Source of the DNA: Nematostella vectensis
Taxonomy: Eukaryota; Cnidaria; Anthozoa; Actiniaria; Edwardsiidae
DNA length: 64,000 nt
Assembly: GCF_932526225.1 (NCBI RefSeq)
Contig: NC_064037.1
Span: 12,320,203-12,384,202 of the forward strand
Direction of reading: 5' to 3'
The position numbers and the translations under genes were made by a program. The notes under the pieces were generated by a model. It made no database searches, was not told where the DNA came from, and saw only the letters and a list, made by a program, of their open reading frames with translations. Within the stretch, counting starts at the first letter, position 1; every line of letters begins with the position of its first letter. Of this stretch, positions 10,963 to 23,109 are shown piece by piece.

Positions 10963-11955
10963 TTAAGCATGGCCGATTGTAATGTTAAAGGCAGATGTAC
11001 CTCCCGCATTGCTCAGGGGTTGGGGTACAGTGGCGTTTTGATGCCAACAACATATAAAGAGATTCTTGGCCTCGCGGCGAAGAGAAAGGTTCGTCTTCAA
11101 CAGGATGACAGGGTTAACTGCGGCATTACACAAAAGAAGCATCTCCATCCATATTGCCGTTAACAGGAAGTAGTTATTTCCTAAGGACCTTAAAATGGAT
11201 ACCACGATGATCGGTATATAGCAGATGGCTAGTGCCACTAGGGAGTACGCCACGGTCGCCGCTACACGATGTTCAATTGCTTCCTGGGTTACCTGTGTAG
11301 ACGACATGTTACTTATGTTGTTACCATGCGCCTTGATGCTGCGGTAGACGCAGATTTGAAGAACAGCGATGATTATACATGTCAGGCCGAACTGAGCAAA
11401 CACCAGAAGGTACCTCTCGGTGGTGTTCATAATCCAGGAAGCCAGATAACTTAGCACGATGCTGAACACCCAGATTACCAGCGCGCACGTGAAGACGCGC
11501 TTCTTGGTCAGTAATCTACGGTACGAGTTTGGGCGCCGGATCGCCAACCAACGGTCACCAGATATGAAGACCCAGGCAGTCAAGGACACACAGCGGTAAA
11601 GGAAGATCAGAAACGGTCTTATGTCATCCACGGCGAACTTGTAGCAGAAGTTGTTGTATAAGATGAAGAGGGATGACCGGTATACGGCCACAGGCTGAAG
11701 GATGGAGACAATGAGGAGGTCCTTGACTACTATCACCATCATAAGAAGAGTGGATGGAGTCCGAAGCCTCGAGCGCCTCATCACGGTAATCAGGATGAGA
11801 CTGTTGAGTATAGTGGATACGAGAAATGCCAGGGAGTTGATGGGAGACACGATGGCGTGACTGGCAAGTAGGTACTTGTCCAGAAAGGCTGTCGAGTATG
11901 ACTTGAGGTAACACTTTGTCCTGGCCATGGTCAGCTGACTGGTGGCGTTTGACAT
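10963..11955 (-). CDS. Orphan class A (rhodopsin-like) GPCR, intronless
   Basis: One open frame of 330 residues with seven hydrophobic segments at about 33-58, 68-92, 112-134, 153-173, 184-207, 232-256 and 263-288. Class A landmarks are Asn51 in TM1, Asp79 in TM2 (VVKDLL), a DRW box at 134-136 in place of DRY, CYIP at 245-248 in place of CWxP, and NPVIL at 281-285 in place of NPxxY. The cysteine usual at the top of TM3 is absent (Cys104 lies six residues too early) and extracellular loop 2 has none, so the standard disulfide is probably missing. N-glycosylation is possible at Asn3. Ligand and G protein cannot be told from sequence. Large families of single-exon orphan receptors like this are known in anemones. 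The ATG at 11955 gives the whole N-terminus. Confidence 0.92.
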   Translation of the reverse strand: MSNATSQLTMARTKCYLKSYSTAFLDKYLLASHAIVSPINSLAFLVSTILNSLILITVMRRSRLRTPSTLLMMVIVVKDLLIVSILQPVAVYRSSLFILYNNFCYKFAVDDIRPFLIFLYRCVSLTAWVFISGDRWLAIRRPNSYRRLLTKKRVFTCALVIWVFSIVLSYLASWIMNTTERYLLVFAQFGLTCIIIAVLQICVYRSIKAHGNNISNMSSTQVTQEAIEHRVAATVAYSLVALAICYIPIIVVSILRSLGNNYFLLTAIWMEMLLLCNAAVNPVILLKTNLSLRREAKNLFICCWHQNATVPQPLSNAGGTSAFNITIGHA

Positions 11956-12144
11956 ATTGCCTTAAAGATAAGGTAAGATAAGGTATAAACTATAAAAAAG
12001 AATCCCAAACACCCGCCATATCCATTTTGATATCGGGTTATTAAATCAAATGAGAAAAAAGGGGGTGCTATGGATTTGTTATATAACCAATCTGTTGAAT
12101 GAAGATAATTATTTCATATTTGTGATTGACTTCTATAATACAGT

Positions 12145-12290
12145 CAGGCGCGTACCCAGGGGGGGTGGGTGCGCAGTCGTAGGTATCATATGGAAGAAGC
12201 ATAGGATTTGAAGATTCCTTAAAAGAAATGACCAGCTATTTGACTGCCAAGGGGGGTGGTGCGCGCACACCCTGCGTCGCGCGATGCATT
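12145..12290 (+). mobile_element. MITE end, CAGGCGCGTACCCAGG subfamily
   Basis: It starts CAGGCGCGTACCCAGG and continues through a G-run to TAGGTATCATATGGA. The reverse complement of 18626-18714 has the same end and the same TAGGTATCATATGGA word, so the two are one family. The right end, about 12290, is uncertain. Confidence 0.65.
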
Positions 12291-12459
12291 TTGGGGAGGT
12301 TGAATAAGCGCATGGTGCATGACTGTCCGGATGCGGTTTCGGTGTCGGAATTCGCATGGAATTCGTAATTTTTCCGTCTTTGCTTCAGGGTTCCTGTGGC
12401 TGTCCCCGCAACAGCTAATAACGACTGGGTACGAGTCTGTTCTTATCGCCATAACAACA

Positions 12460-14849
12460 AAATGACAACATCTAAGTTATTACAATATAAATATTAAATT
12501 TGTATGACAAGTACGCGAGCATGTTTTTTATTCGACGATTTCATTCCTTTTTTTAATATTTCCTATATTTCTAATAGCTAATGCACAGCCAAAGTTTAAA
12601 TATAGAACAGCGATTCTCATAAGGCCTACCAAGAGAGATGAATATTAGGCTTGCCCGCGCATCGCAAATCACTAACATTTGAATTTTCGTGCTCGCGTAA
12701 ACAGGTAAAAAGGAGCGGTGCGAGAAAGAACCATTTGCTTTGTATCCACAAAAAGCTGAATTCAAAGTAAATTCGCTAATGAACTCTTAACAAGAACTAT
12801 TGCGATCGTCTCTAAAAATGATGATGAGCGATTTCCCCTTTAAAGCTTTCACTAAACCCCTTACCTTACTGATTGTTCTATCCTGGATGCTTATTTCTAG
12901 TAGATATAGCTTGTCTTGGCAACACTAGCTGATGGGTCCGCTAAAGAGTAGAAAAGCTATTAATCTCCTTTTCTTAGGTTGAAAGTGGACTGGGCTGATG
13001 ATTTCAGTTAAAAGCCAGAAATCCTTAAATGGGATAGAATTAAAAGTGGCAGAAAAAAGAGTTATTGAAAATTGATCATAACTTTTGTGTCACGTTCTTT
13101 TTTTTCCCCCATAAGCCATAGTCGCCTTTCAATTAACACTTAACAATGTTTTTATTAATGGTCCTCATTTTGTCTAAATTTATAAAGATGACTAGAAAAA
13201 TAAAGTGATTATTTATAAATAATTGATTATTATGAAAATTCAAATTGTTGTAATAACTGAGTGCGTAATTACTAATCCGTTATTACAGTAAGAGTAAGAC
13301 CCTTCGATTTAGGAGTTAGCCTGTAACAGGTTTTTTGTTTGAATGATGTAAGTAATAACATGCTTTATTACTCTGAAAGGGAAAAATGTGTGGAAACAAA
13401 AACTAGCAGCGACAAATAGCTAAGTCGTGTTTTTATGTTTTTATACGTTCTTTCAAAAAAAAAAAAACTTTTAACTTCACTCAAATTCGCACGGAAGGTA
13501 AACAGGTAAATAGGTGAACTTTGGTCTCCGTTTAGTACTTTATTTCTAGACGCTTACCTGCATTTATCAAATCGCAGTGGCGATGTTTTGTCAAAAGCTG
13601 TTACTGTGTCAGTGAGTCACCGAAGCGGGGTCTTCTGCTGCTTGTCGGCAGCTTGACTGATTGAAGGTCCCCTGTGTTTCTGTTGTTGTTAGCAAAATTT
13701 AATAGTTGTGATAGACTGATGTTTCAATTGAACTCACTTTAGAGAACGCGGGAGTCCAATAAACATTTTTTGTGCTCCTTCTCTGACAATTCATTAAGAA
13801 GCTTTTTTTGAATTGTTGAACCCTAAAACTGTTGTGTGTGGAAAACTGTTCGTTGCCATTGATGCGAAATATGCAGTTCCCACGAAGGGGAAAACACCAT
13901 ACCTATGACAAATCTCTAAAACCCAGTTCAAACAGCTGTAAAGGTCTTTTAACCACGAAGGCTAAGATTTTAAAGATTTAAGTTTGTTTTTTTTTCTTTC
14001 TTTTCAACTGACCCAATTTTAGCCTCCGGTAATAATAAATAAAGTAGGATGTTTATGCATTTCCAAGCCAGTCTAACTTCCGTTTGTTCCGTTACACATT
14101 TTTTTTTTGGCCATAGAATATAGAAGCTTGGATGTTATTTGTCTTTTTAGAGTGTTTTCTTTTTTGTCGAAATATTAAAAAAAACATGGTTGACTTGAAA
14201 TATATTGACATTACTGCTAAAATCATGAAATAGGATGCCAAACCTCAGCTGATGTTGTCGTTATAATTTAACTAGTTAAAAGAGCAATTTAATATTATGG
14301 TTGACACCATGTTGACTACGTGCTGGTAGCTCTCAAACATAGCGTCATATTGTCCATTAGTCCTGATTACTTTAAGAAGTTCATGAAAAAATATTTAAAT
14401 TGCATTAGTGAAATATTCAACACGAAAAAAAACCCGAATATTTCAAGGAAGTTTTTATCCGGATCCGACTTTATTTATCAAACTTGAATACAAATTATAT
14501 GAAGTGGACGAGAGTGTGGTTGGAAATAAACAGATTTTCTTCTTTCTTTTTTTTTTGCTCCGACAAACGGCTCTATTCGAAATATCAGCGAAAATACTCC
14601 TAGAGACCCCTAAAACATACCGTTTCAAGCTTGAGTTATTTATTTCCCTGAGTCTCAGGATTTTTTATTTATTTTTTAATTAAATAAAAGTCATAAAAAA
14701 GACAGGCCTAGACTACTGTTAAAACTTGCTCTTATTCAGGATACCTAATCCAGCGGATCCAGCGGAGCATCAATGTTGAGGAAAATGCTGAGCAAAACCT
14801 TTCCAATGTCATATCTATATTCATATCTCCTAAAAACGAATCATAATAT
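12460..14849. other. Gene-free AT-rich stretch
   Basis: No open frame shows a domain, and I see no paired splice sites around conserved peptide. The frame at 14408-14683 is low-complexity Phe/Leu-rich translation of T-runs. No RNA gene was recognised. Confidence 0.5.
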
Positions 14850-15060
14850 GACAACCAAACTTGGTATGTGTCATGTATGTCTCAAGGGGTGTGCAACATG
14901 ATGGTCGTGTGATCTTTGACGTCTCAATGACGTTACTTAAAGCGAAAATATGCTGATCTCAACAAAATAACAAATATATTTTTTCATAAAAAACATCGGA
15001 CGACAACCAAACTTGGTATGTGTCATGTATGTCTCAAGGGGGGTGCAACATGGTCGTGTG
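14850..15060. repeat. Direct duplication, 152-bp spacing
   Basis: The block starting GACAACCAAACTTGGTATGT at 14850 recurs at 15002. It continues for about 55 bases with only small changes, then ends with the shared words GTGCAACATG and GTCGTGTGAT. The intervening sequence is not obviously repeated. Function unknown. Confidence 0.75.
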
Positions 15061-15106
15061 ATTATTAAGGGATATATGAGGTTGGTTTTAAAATTTTCCA
15101 TCTTCA

Positions 15107-15320
15107 AAATGCCCCCCCCCCCCCCACAACGGCCGAAGGTCCACTATCGGTTCTCAATAGACGTGCTATAAGTAGACAAAACTATAAAGCATAAGCTAGA
15201 TCACTTTGTTATGTAGTCAAATGCGACAATAAACGTCCCGTGGGGATACTGCAAAGGCATAAAAAACCTTTTTTTTTCGCGGGTGGTCATATTTTTATCA
15301 GAGAACTCACCCCCCCCCCC

Positions 15321-15370
<50 letters not shown>

Positions 15371-15447
15371 CTGGAAAAATTAGGTCCACTTTTTCGGATT
15401 TCGCACCCCCCCCCCCCCCCAAGAAAAATCCTAGGTACGGGCCTGGA
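15107..15447 (-). mobile_element. MITE, CAGGCCCGTACCCAGG family, copy B
   Basis: Reverse-oriented copy sharing nearly its full interior with the copy at 26801: ACAACGGCCGAAGGTCCACT, the GACAATAAACGTCCCGTGG block, a C-run followed by a (CA)n run, the AATTAGGTCCACTTTTTCGG block, then CTAGGTACGGGCCTG at the end. The 5' end is truncated or degraded, so no target duplication can be read. Confidence 0.8.
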
Positions 15448-16049
15448 AAGGGATTCGAAATGCGATCGCGTACACAATTCTAGCAAAAATGATTATCAGA
15501 GAACTTGGATCAAAGTTCCTATCAAAAATCCAACCATGGAAAACATAATAATACAGCTCAAAATGCTTATGACGCGGAATCAGAAAGTTTGATGGATTTG
15601 CATATTCCATTGGTGCGACCCCTAGAGGGACTTCAGGATACAGAGAGCGATGTTTCCACGCAAAATACTAAAAAACTACAAGTACCAGTAACCTTGTCGG
15701 TCAATGAGATGACAAATAACTTGAGTGAAGTCCGGGCGGCGTGAATTTACCAGGACGGTTGCCAGACTGCAATGCTGCTGACACTCCATTGACTGTTAAT
15801 TGGGGGCGGAGAGGGGATGGGTCTACAATAAAAGTCTATTAACCAGTCATAATAAAGGCAATTTATTATGGGAGAGTCGGGCGAGAGTTTATTGATCACC
15901 TTACGAGACATATAACCGACTGCAACAATGCAACACAAATGCAACACATTTCTGCTATTGTTCTCATGGTAACGGCACTACAAAAACCAAGCATGAAGTC
16001 AAAAGCAAAAGTTAATCAAGTGTCTGGCTAAGCGCTTAGCGCTATGGAA

Positions 16050-18260
16050 AAGAAGGCGAAATCGATAGTCTTCTTTGCGAAGGGATGTCTATCCAAAAGC
16101 GCCTTATTAAGACCAAGAGGGCAGAACCGCCAAACAAAGCTAAGATATTCGCTAAGCTTGTCATGGAGGGTCAGATTAATTCAGCGTTGAGATACCTTAG
16201 TGAGAACAAGTGTGGCGGAGTGTTAGCGCTGACCGCCGACGCAACTCAAAGAGAAACACCCTGAGGCTGAGAAACAACCTGAGGCTGAGAAACAACCTGA
16301 GGCTGAGAAACACCCTGAGGCTGAGAAACAACCTGAGGCTGAGAAACAACCTGAGGCTGAGAAACACCCTGAGGCTGAGAAACACCCTGAGGCTGAGAAA
16401 CAACCTGAGGCTGAGAAACAACCTGAGGCTGAGAAACAACCTGAGGCTGAGAAACAACCTGAGGCTGAGAAACAACCTGAGGCTGAGAAACACCCTGAGG
16501 CTGAGAAACAACCTGAGGCTGAGAAACACCCTGAGGCTGAGAAACACCCTGAGGCTCAGAAACAACCTGAGGCTCAGAAACACCCTGAGGCTGAGAAACA
16601 CCCTGAGGCTGAGAAACACCCTGAGGCTGAGAAACACCCTGAGGCTGAGAAACACCCTGAGGCTAAAGAAGCAACGCTGGGCTTGTTACTATTCGGACCA
16701 GTTAAAGAAGTGCACGACTCGATATAACAGCAAATCGATGGCGAAATAATACGCGATGCGGCTCTACGAACCAATAGGCTCTGGCGGTCCTTCAGGTGTA
16801 GACGCAAACGGTTTCAAGCGAATTCTCGCGTGCAAATCATTCAAGAACTCGCGTGCAAACCTGTGTGATACCTTGGTAATAATGGCTAAAAGGCTTAGCA
16901 CAGAGTTAGAGTTCGTTGATCTTCGAACTATAGAACCAATACTAGTTAACAGGCTGATCCCTTTAGACAAGGGCGAAGGCGCGGTTCGCCCCATTGGTGT
17001 TGGTGAAGCATCAGGAGAGTGATAGGGAAATGCATTATGAAAGTTACGAAACAAGACTTGATCGAGGCTAGTGGTTCGTTACAAGTCGGCGCAGGCCTCA
17101 AGAGTGGAAGTGAATCCGCAGTCCATGCCGTGCATTCTATATTCGAAGCTGATGAGACTGATGCCGTACTCCTGGTCGACGCATCGGATGCATTCAATGC
17201 ACTTAACATAGCTGCTGCCCTCCACAATATTAGAGTACTCTGTCCGGTTATTACAACGTACGCAATCAACACGTATCAAGAACCACCTAGATTATTCATA
17301 ATCGGAGGAAAAGAGATCAAGTCTGCAGAGGCCACAACACAGGGAGATCCTCTAGCGATGGGGACGCCATCAGTCTACAACCTTTGATCACTCGCTTGAG
17401 GATTTCAAACAATCTGAAGCAGTATTGGTTTGCCGGTGACGCGAATGGTGCTTGTTCGTTGGAAGTTGTCAAACGATGGTTGGTTGTGATGACCGAGGCA
17501 GGGCCCGATCGGGGGTACTACCCTCACGCTGGCTAATGATAAAACCCGACTAGGAGGACCAAGCAAATGCTATCTTCAAAGGGACTGCGATTAACATTTC
17601 TACACAAGGCCAAAAACATCTAGGCGCCGTGCTGGGTTCCCGCGCTTATCTAGAAGAGTACGTCGATGGGATGAGGTAGAGGAATGGGTGATCCAGGTGG
17701 TAAAGCTGGCCGAGTATGCCACACCACACCCACAGGCGTGCTATGCGGCATTCACCTTCTGATTACGCCATCGCTGGACATACTATCTAACAACACTCCC
17801 ATACATAGAAGATCTATTAGATCCCCTGGAGCGTGCTATTTCAGGTGTACTAATACCGTTAATCACATACCATCACTGCACAAGGGGCGAGAGGAACCTA
17901 GTGGCACTTCCAGTAAGGCTAGGGGTGCTTTGACTTATAATTCCAAGCCTAGATGCATCTTCCCAGCTCAAGGTGTCGATCAAGACCACAGCGCCCTTAG
18001 TGGAGAAAATAGTCGCATAAGATCACCGGATGAGACTGCTATCAAGATACGACAGCAGAGCGTGCGAAAAGAAACCAGCGAAGCGCTCCAGACCAGGCTT
18101 GACCATGTCAGGGAGTCCTTACCTCAGAAGACACAACGAGCCATTGATCTTACAATTGAGAAAGGTGCTTCCAAATGGCTCACGGTTCTCCCGCTAAAAG
18201 ACAAAGGTTACAACTTGAGTATAGAATTCAGAATTCTCTCACAGCAATTTAGGTCGAAAA
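16050..18260 (+). pseudogene. Broken reverse transcriptase of a retroelement
   Basis: Frame-shifted and stop-riddled pol-like copy. Readable pieces are, in order: KAKIFAKLVMEGQINSALRY near 16140; GPVKEVHDS near 16700; a block at 16756-17022 with [19 protein letters not shown]; then 17031-17387 with [12 protein letters not shown], the catalytic-type [14 protein letters not shown] and [10 protein letters not shown]; then AGDANG near 17440, where the second active-site YADD/LADD box should be; and later [16 protein letters not shown] near 17710. The order matches reverse transcriptases I associate with cnidarian retroelements. I cannot assign the clade (DIRS-like or non-LTR) and see no ends. Frameshifts near 16070, 17020, 17390 and 17640 and several stops show it is dead. 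A hexapeptide in its N-terminal part has expanded into 23 tandem copies. Confidence 0.85.
16251..16664 (+). repeat. 18-bp minisatellite, 23 exact-length units (EKHPEA / EKQPEA)
   Basis: The unit GAGAAACAMCCTGAGGCT repeats 23 times with no length change. One frame reads EKHPEA or EKQPEA and lies inside the reverse-transcriptase pseudogene, joining LK upstream to KEATLGLLLFGP downstream. The main variation is cac/caa (His/Gln), with two gag-to-cag changes in units 18-19. The other two plus frames and the minus strand are also open, so the long ORFs on both strands here are by-products. Confidence 0.9.
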
Positions 18261-18329
18261 TTTTACGATATAGCTTTATTTTTATTACTACTACCCGGTT
18301 CATTATCTTTTTATTCTAGCTTTTCTTTA

Positions 18330-18625
18330 AGTCACTTTAATTTATAACAATTAAACAATTTCAATAGGCTTAGTTTTGTAATCCCCAAGGGTACTGTATG
18401 TATATATTGTAAATATATTTTAGTGTGTTATTTGGTGGTCGATTTCATTTTTTATTATTATCATAAATCATTTATATTATTTTTTAACACTATCTATACT
18501 CGCAGCCCGGCCCTGTCTGTATGTAAGCCATGAACAGCTCCGGCAAAGGTAGCAAGGCTGTATTATATTTGTATTATTATTGTTATCATCATCATTATCA
18601 TTATCGTAATCGTTGTCAAATACTA
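18330..18625. other. AT-rich spacer, no gene seen
   Basis: It contains short ATT/ATC-rich simple sequence (18560-18610) between the dead reverse transcriptase and the next MITE. No coding signal. Confidence 0.5.
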
Positions 18626-18714
18626 TCCTTTTCCATATGATACCTATGGCTGCGCATGGCCTACTTATGACCCCCCCCCCCCCCCCCAAGCCAATCCTGG
18701 GTACGCGCCTGAAC
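18626..18714 (-). mobile_element. MITE end, CAGGCGCGTACCCAGG subfamily, abutting the satellite
   Basis: TCCATATGATACCTATGGCT, a C-run and CCTGGGTACGCGCCTG match in reverse the element end at 12145. Its last bases, GCGCCTG, run straight into the first 72-bp satellite unit, whose own junction also reads GCGCCTGAACACGC in many units. Confidence 0.65.
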
Positions 18715-21700
18715 ACGCACATCAGCGATAGAACCAGTTGCAGCCATGGAGGGTGCAGCATCATCCGACTCGCCATGAGCCTGAACACGCACATCATAGA
18801 TAGAATGAGTTGCAGCCATGGAGGGTGCAGCATAAGCCGAATGGCCAAGCGGCTGAACACGCACATCAGAGATAGAATGAGTCGCAGCCATGGAGGGTGC
18901 GCCATAAGCCGACTGGCCAAGCACCTGAACACGCACATCACAGATAGAATGAGTCGCAGCCATGGAGGGTGCAGCATCATCCGACTCGCCATGAGCCTGA
19001 ACACGCACATCATAGATAGAATGAGTTGCAGCCATGGAGGGTGCAGCATAAGCCGAATGGCCAAGCGGCTGAACACGCACATCAGAGATAGAATGAGTCG
19101 CAGCCATGGAGGGTGCGCCATAAGCCGACTGGCCAAGCACCTGAACACGCACATCACAGATAGAATGAGTCGCAGCCATGGAGGGTGCAGCATCATCCGA
19201 CTCGCCATGAGCCTGAACACGCACATCATAGATAGAATGAGTTGCAGCCATGGAGGGTGCAGCATAAGCCGAATGGCCAAGCGGCTGAACACGCACATCA
19301 GAGATAGAATTAGTCGCAGCCATGGAGGGTGCGCCATAAGCCGACTGGCCAAGCACCTGAACACGCACATCACAGATAGAATGAGTCGCAGCCATGGAGG
19401 GTGCGGCATAAGACGACTGGGCCAATCGCCTGAACACGCACATCAGAGATAGAATGAGTAGCAGCCATGGAGGGTGCAGTATAAGCCGACTGTCCAAGCG
19501 CCTGAACACGCACATCGTAGATAGAATGAGTAGCAGCCATGGAGGGTGCGGCATAAGCCGACTGGGCCAAGCGCCTGAACACACGCACATCGTAGATAGA
19601 ATGAGTAGCAGCCATGGAGGGTGCAGTATAAGCCGACTGGCCAAGCGCCAATACACGCACATCAAAAATAGAATGAGTCGCAGCCATGGAGGGTGCGGCA
19701 TAAGCAGACTGGCCAAGCGGCTGAACACGCACATCATAGATAGAATGAGTAGCAGCCATGGAGGGTGCAGCATAAGCCGACTGGCCAAGCACCTGAACAC
19801 GCACATTATAGATAGAATGAGTTCAGCCATGGAGGGTGCAGCATCATCCGACTGTCCAAGCACCTGAACACGCACATCGTAGATAGAATGAGTTGCAGCC
19901 ATGGAGGTTGCAGCATCATCCGAATGGCCAAGCGCCTGAACACGCACATCGTAGATAGAATGAGTTCAGCCATGGAGGGTGCAGCATCATCCGAATGGCC
20001 AAGCGCCTGAACACACACATCGTAGATAGAATGAGTTGCAGCCATGGAGGGTGCGGCATAAGCCGACTGGGCCAAGCGGCTGAACACGCACATCGTAGAT
20101 AGAATGAGTTGCAGCCATGGAAGGTGCGGCATAAGAAGACTGGGCCAAGCGCCTGAACACGCACATCGTAGATAGAATGAGTTGCAGCCATGGAGGGTGC
20201 GGCATAAGCCGACTGGGCCAAGCGCCTGAACACGCACATCGTAGATAGAATGAGTAGCAGCCATGGAGGGTGCAGCATAAGCCGACTGGCCAAGCACCTG
20301 AACACGCACATTATAGATAGAATGAGTTCAGCCATGGAGGGTGCAGCATCATCCGACTGTCCAAGCACCTGAACACGCACATCGTAGATAGAATGAGTTG
20401 CAGCCATGGAGGTTGCAGCATCATCCGAATGGCCAAGCGCCTGAACACGCACATCGTAGATAGAATGAGTTCAGCCATGGAGGGTGCAGCATCATCCGAA
20501 TGGCCAAGCGCCTGAACACACACATCGTAGATAGAATGAGTTGCAGCCATGGAGGGTGCGGCATAAGCCGACTGGGCCAAGCGGCTGAACACGCACATCG
20601 TAGATAGAATGAGTTGCAGCCATGGAGGGTGCGGCATAAGCCGACTGGGCCAAGCGCCTGAACACGCACATCGTAGATAGAATGAGTTGCAGCCATGGAG
20701 GGTGCGGCATAAGCCGACTGGGCCAAGCGCCTGAACACGCACATCGTAAATAGAATGAGTTCAGCCATGAAGGGTGCAGCATCATCCGAATGGCCAATCT
20801 CCTGAACACGCACATCATAGATAGAATGAGTTGCAGCCATGGAGGGTGCGGCATAAGCCGACTGTCCAAGCGCCTAAACACGCATATCGTAGATAGAATG
20901 AGTAGCAGCCATGAAGGGTGCGGCATAAGCCGACTGGCCAAGCACCTGAACACGCACATCACAGATAGAATGAGTTGCAGCCATGGAGGGTGCAGTATAA
21001 GCCGACTGGCCAAGCACCTGAACACGCACATCGTAGATATAATGAGTCGCAGCCATGGAGGGTGCGGCATAAGCCGACTGGCCAAGCACCTGAACACGCA
21101 CATCACAGATAGAATGAGTTGCAGCCATGGAGGGTGCAGTATAAGCCGACTGGCCAAGCACCTGAACACGCACATCGTAGATAGAATGGGTTCAGCCATG
21201 GAGGGTGCAGCATCATCCGACTCGCCATGAGCCTGAACACGCACATCGTAGATAAAATGGGTTCAGCCATGGAGGGTGCAGCATCATCCGAATGGCCAAG
21301 CACCTGAACACGCACATCACAGATAGAATGAGTCGCAGCCATGGAGGGTGCGGCATAAGACGACTGGGCCAATCGCCTGAACACGCACATCAGAGATAGA
21401 ATGAGTAGCAGCCATGGAGGGTGCAGTATAAGCCGACTGTCCAAGCGCCTGAACACGCACATCTTAGATAGAATGAGTAGCAGCCATGGAGGGTGCGGCA
21501 TAAGCCGACTGGGCCAAGCGCCTGAACACACGCACATCGTAGACAGAATGAGTAGCAGCCATGGAGGGTGCAGTATAAGCCGACTGGCCAAGCGCCTGGA
21601 CACGCACATCAAAGATAGAATGAGTCGCAGCCATGGAGGGTGCGGCATAAGCAGACTGGCCAAGCGGCTGAACACGCACATCATAGATAGAATGAGTAGC

Positions 21701-23036
21701 AGCCATGGAGGGTGCGGCATAAGCAGACTGGCCAAGCGGCTGAACACGCACATCATAGATAGAATGAGTAGCAGCCATGGAGGGTGCAACATCATCCGAC
21801 TGGCCAAGCACCTGAACACGCACATCATAGATAGAATGAGTCCAGCCATGGAGGGTGCGGCATAAGACGACTGGGCCAATCGCCTGAACAGGCACATCAA
21901 AGATAGAATGAGTTGCAGCCATGGAGGGTGCAGCATAAGCCGACTGGCCATGCGCCTGAACGCACACATCATAGATAGAATGAGTTGCAGCCATGGAGGG
22001 TGCAGCATAAGCCGACTGGACCAAGCACTTGAACATGCACATCATAGATAGAATGAGTTCAGCCATGGAGGATGCAGCATCATCCGAATGGCCAAGCGCC
22101 TGAACGCACACATCATAGATAGAATGAGTTGCAGCCATGGAGGGTGCAGCATAAGCCGACTGGACCAAGCGCCTGAACACGCACATCGTAGATAGAATGA
22201 GTTCAGCCATGGAGGGTGCAGCATCATCCGACTGGCCAAGCGCCTGAACACGCACATCGTAGATAGAATGAGTTGCAGCCATGGAGGGTGCGGCATAAGC
22301 CGACTGGGCCAAGCGCCTGAACACGCACATCGTAGATAGAATGAGTTGCAGCCATGGAGGGTGTGGCATAAGCCGACTGGGCCAAGCGCCTGAACACGCA
22401 CATCGTAGATAGAATGAGGTGCAGCCATGCAGGGTGCGGCATAAGCCGACTGGGCCAAGCGCCTGAACACGCACATCGTAAATAGAATGAGTTCAGCCAT
22501 GAAGGGTGCAGCATCATCCGAATGGCCAATCTCCTGAACACGCACATCATAGATAGAATGAGTTGCAGCCATGGAGGGTGCGGCATAAGCCGACTGTCCA
22601 AGCGCCTAAACACGCACATCGTAGATAGAATGAGTAGCAGCCATGGAGGGTGCGGCATAAGCCGACTGGCCATGCACCTGAACACGCACATCACAGATAG
22701 AATGAGTTGCAGCCATGGAGGGTGCAGTATAAGCCGACTGGCCAAGCACCTGAACACGCACATCGTAGATAGAATGAGTCGCAGCCATGGAGGGTGCGGC
22801 ATAAGCCGACTGGCCAAGCACCTGAACACGCACATCACAGATAGAATGAGTTGCAGCCATGGAGGGTGCAGTATAAGCCGACTGGCCAAGCACCTGAACA
22901 CGCACATCGTAGATAGAATGAGTAGCAGCCATGGAGGGTGCGGCATAAGCCGGCTGGCCAAGCGCCTGAACACGCACATCATAGATAGAATGAGTAGCAG
23001 CCATGGAGGGTGCGGCATAAGCCGACTGGGCCAAGC
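18712..23036. repeat. 72-bp satellite array, about 60 units, with higher-order structure
   Basis: The unit is about 72 bp, with landmarks CTGAACACGCACATC, TAGATAGAATGAGT, GCAGCCATGGAGGGTGC and CCGACTGGCCAAGCGC. At 18781-19380 three unit types alternate, giving an exact 216-bp higher-order period (18781, 18997, 19213). A block near 19381-19860 recurs near 21328-21850 (offset about 1.95 kb), and one near 20815 recurs near 22551. Single-base differences (GAGTTGCAG versus GAGTTCAG; GACTGGCC versus GACTGGGCC) shift frame between units. The unit is stop-poor in several frames, so ORFs of 140-430 codons appear on both strands, with 24-residue periodic peptides such as SHGGCSISRLAKHLNTHI. I treat these as non-genic. 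Confidence 0.92.
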
Positions 23037-23109
23037 GCAGGCGTTAGGCAAAACTGCTAAAGTTTTCATTTCTTCAATAAAAAAAACGAACACGATGTAC
23101 ATTGTACAT

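Noticed and set aside
15505..15744. 79-codon ORF with diverse composition
   Set aside because: It reads like a real peptide but matches no family I know and has no supporting exons; it may belong to the retroelement next door.
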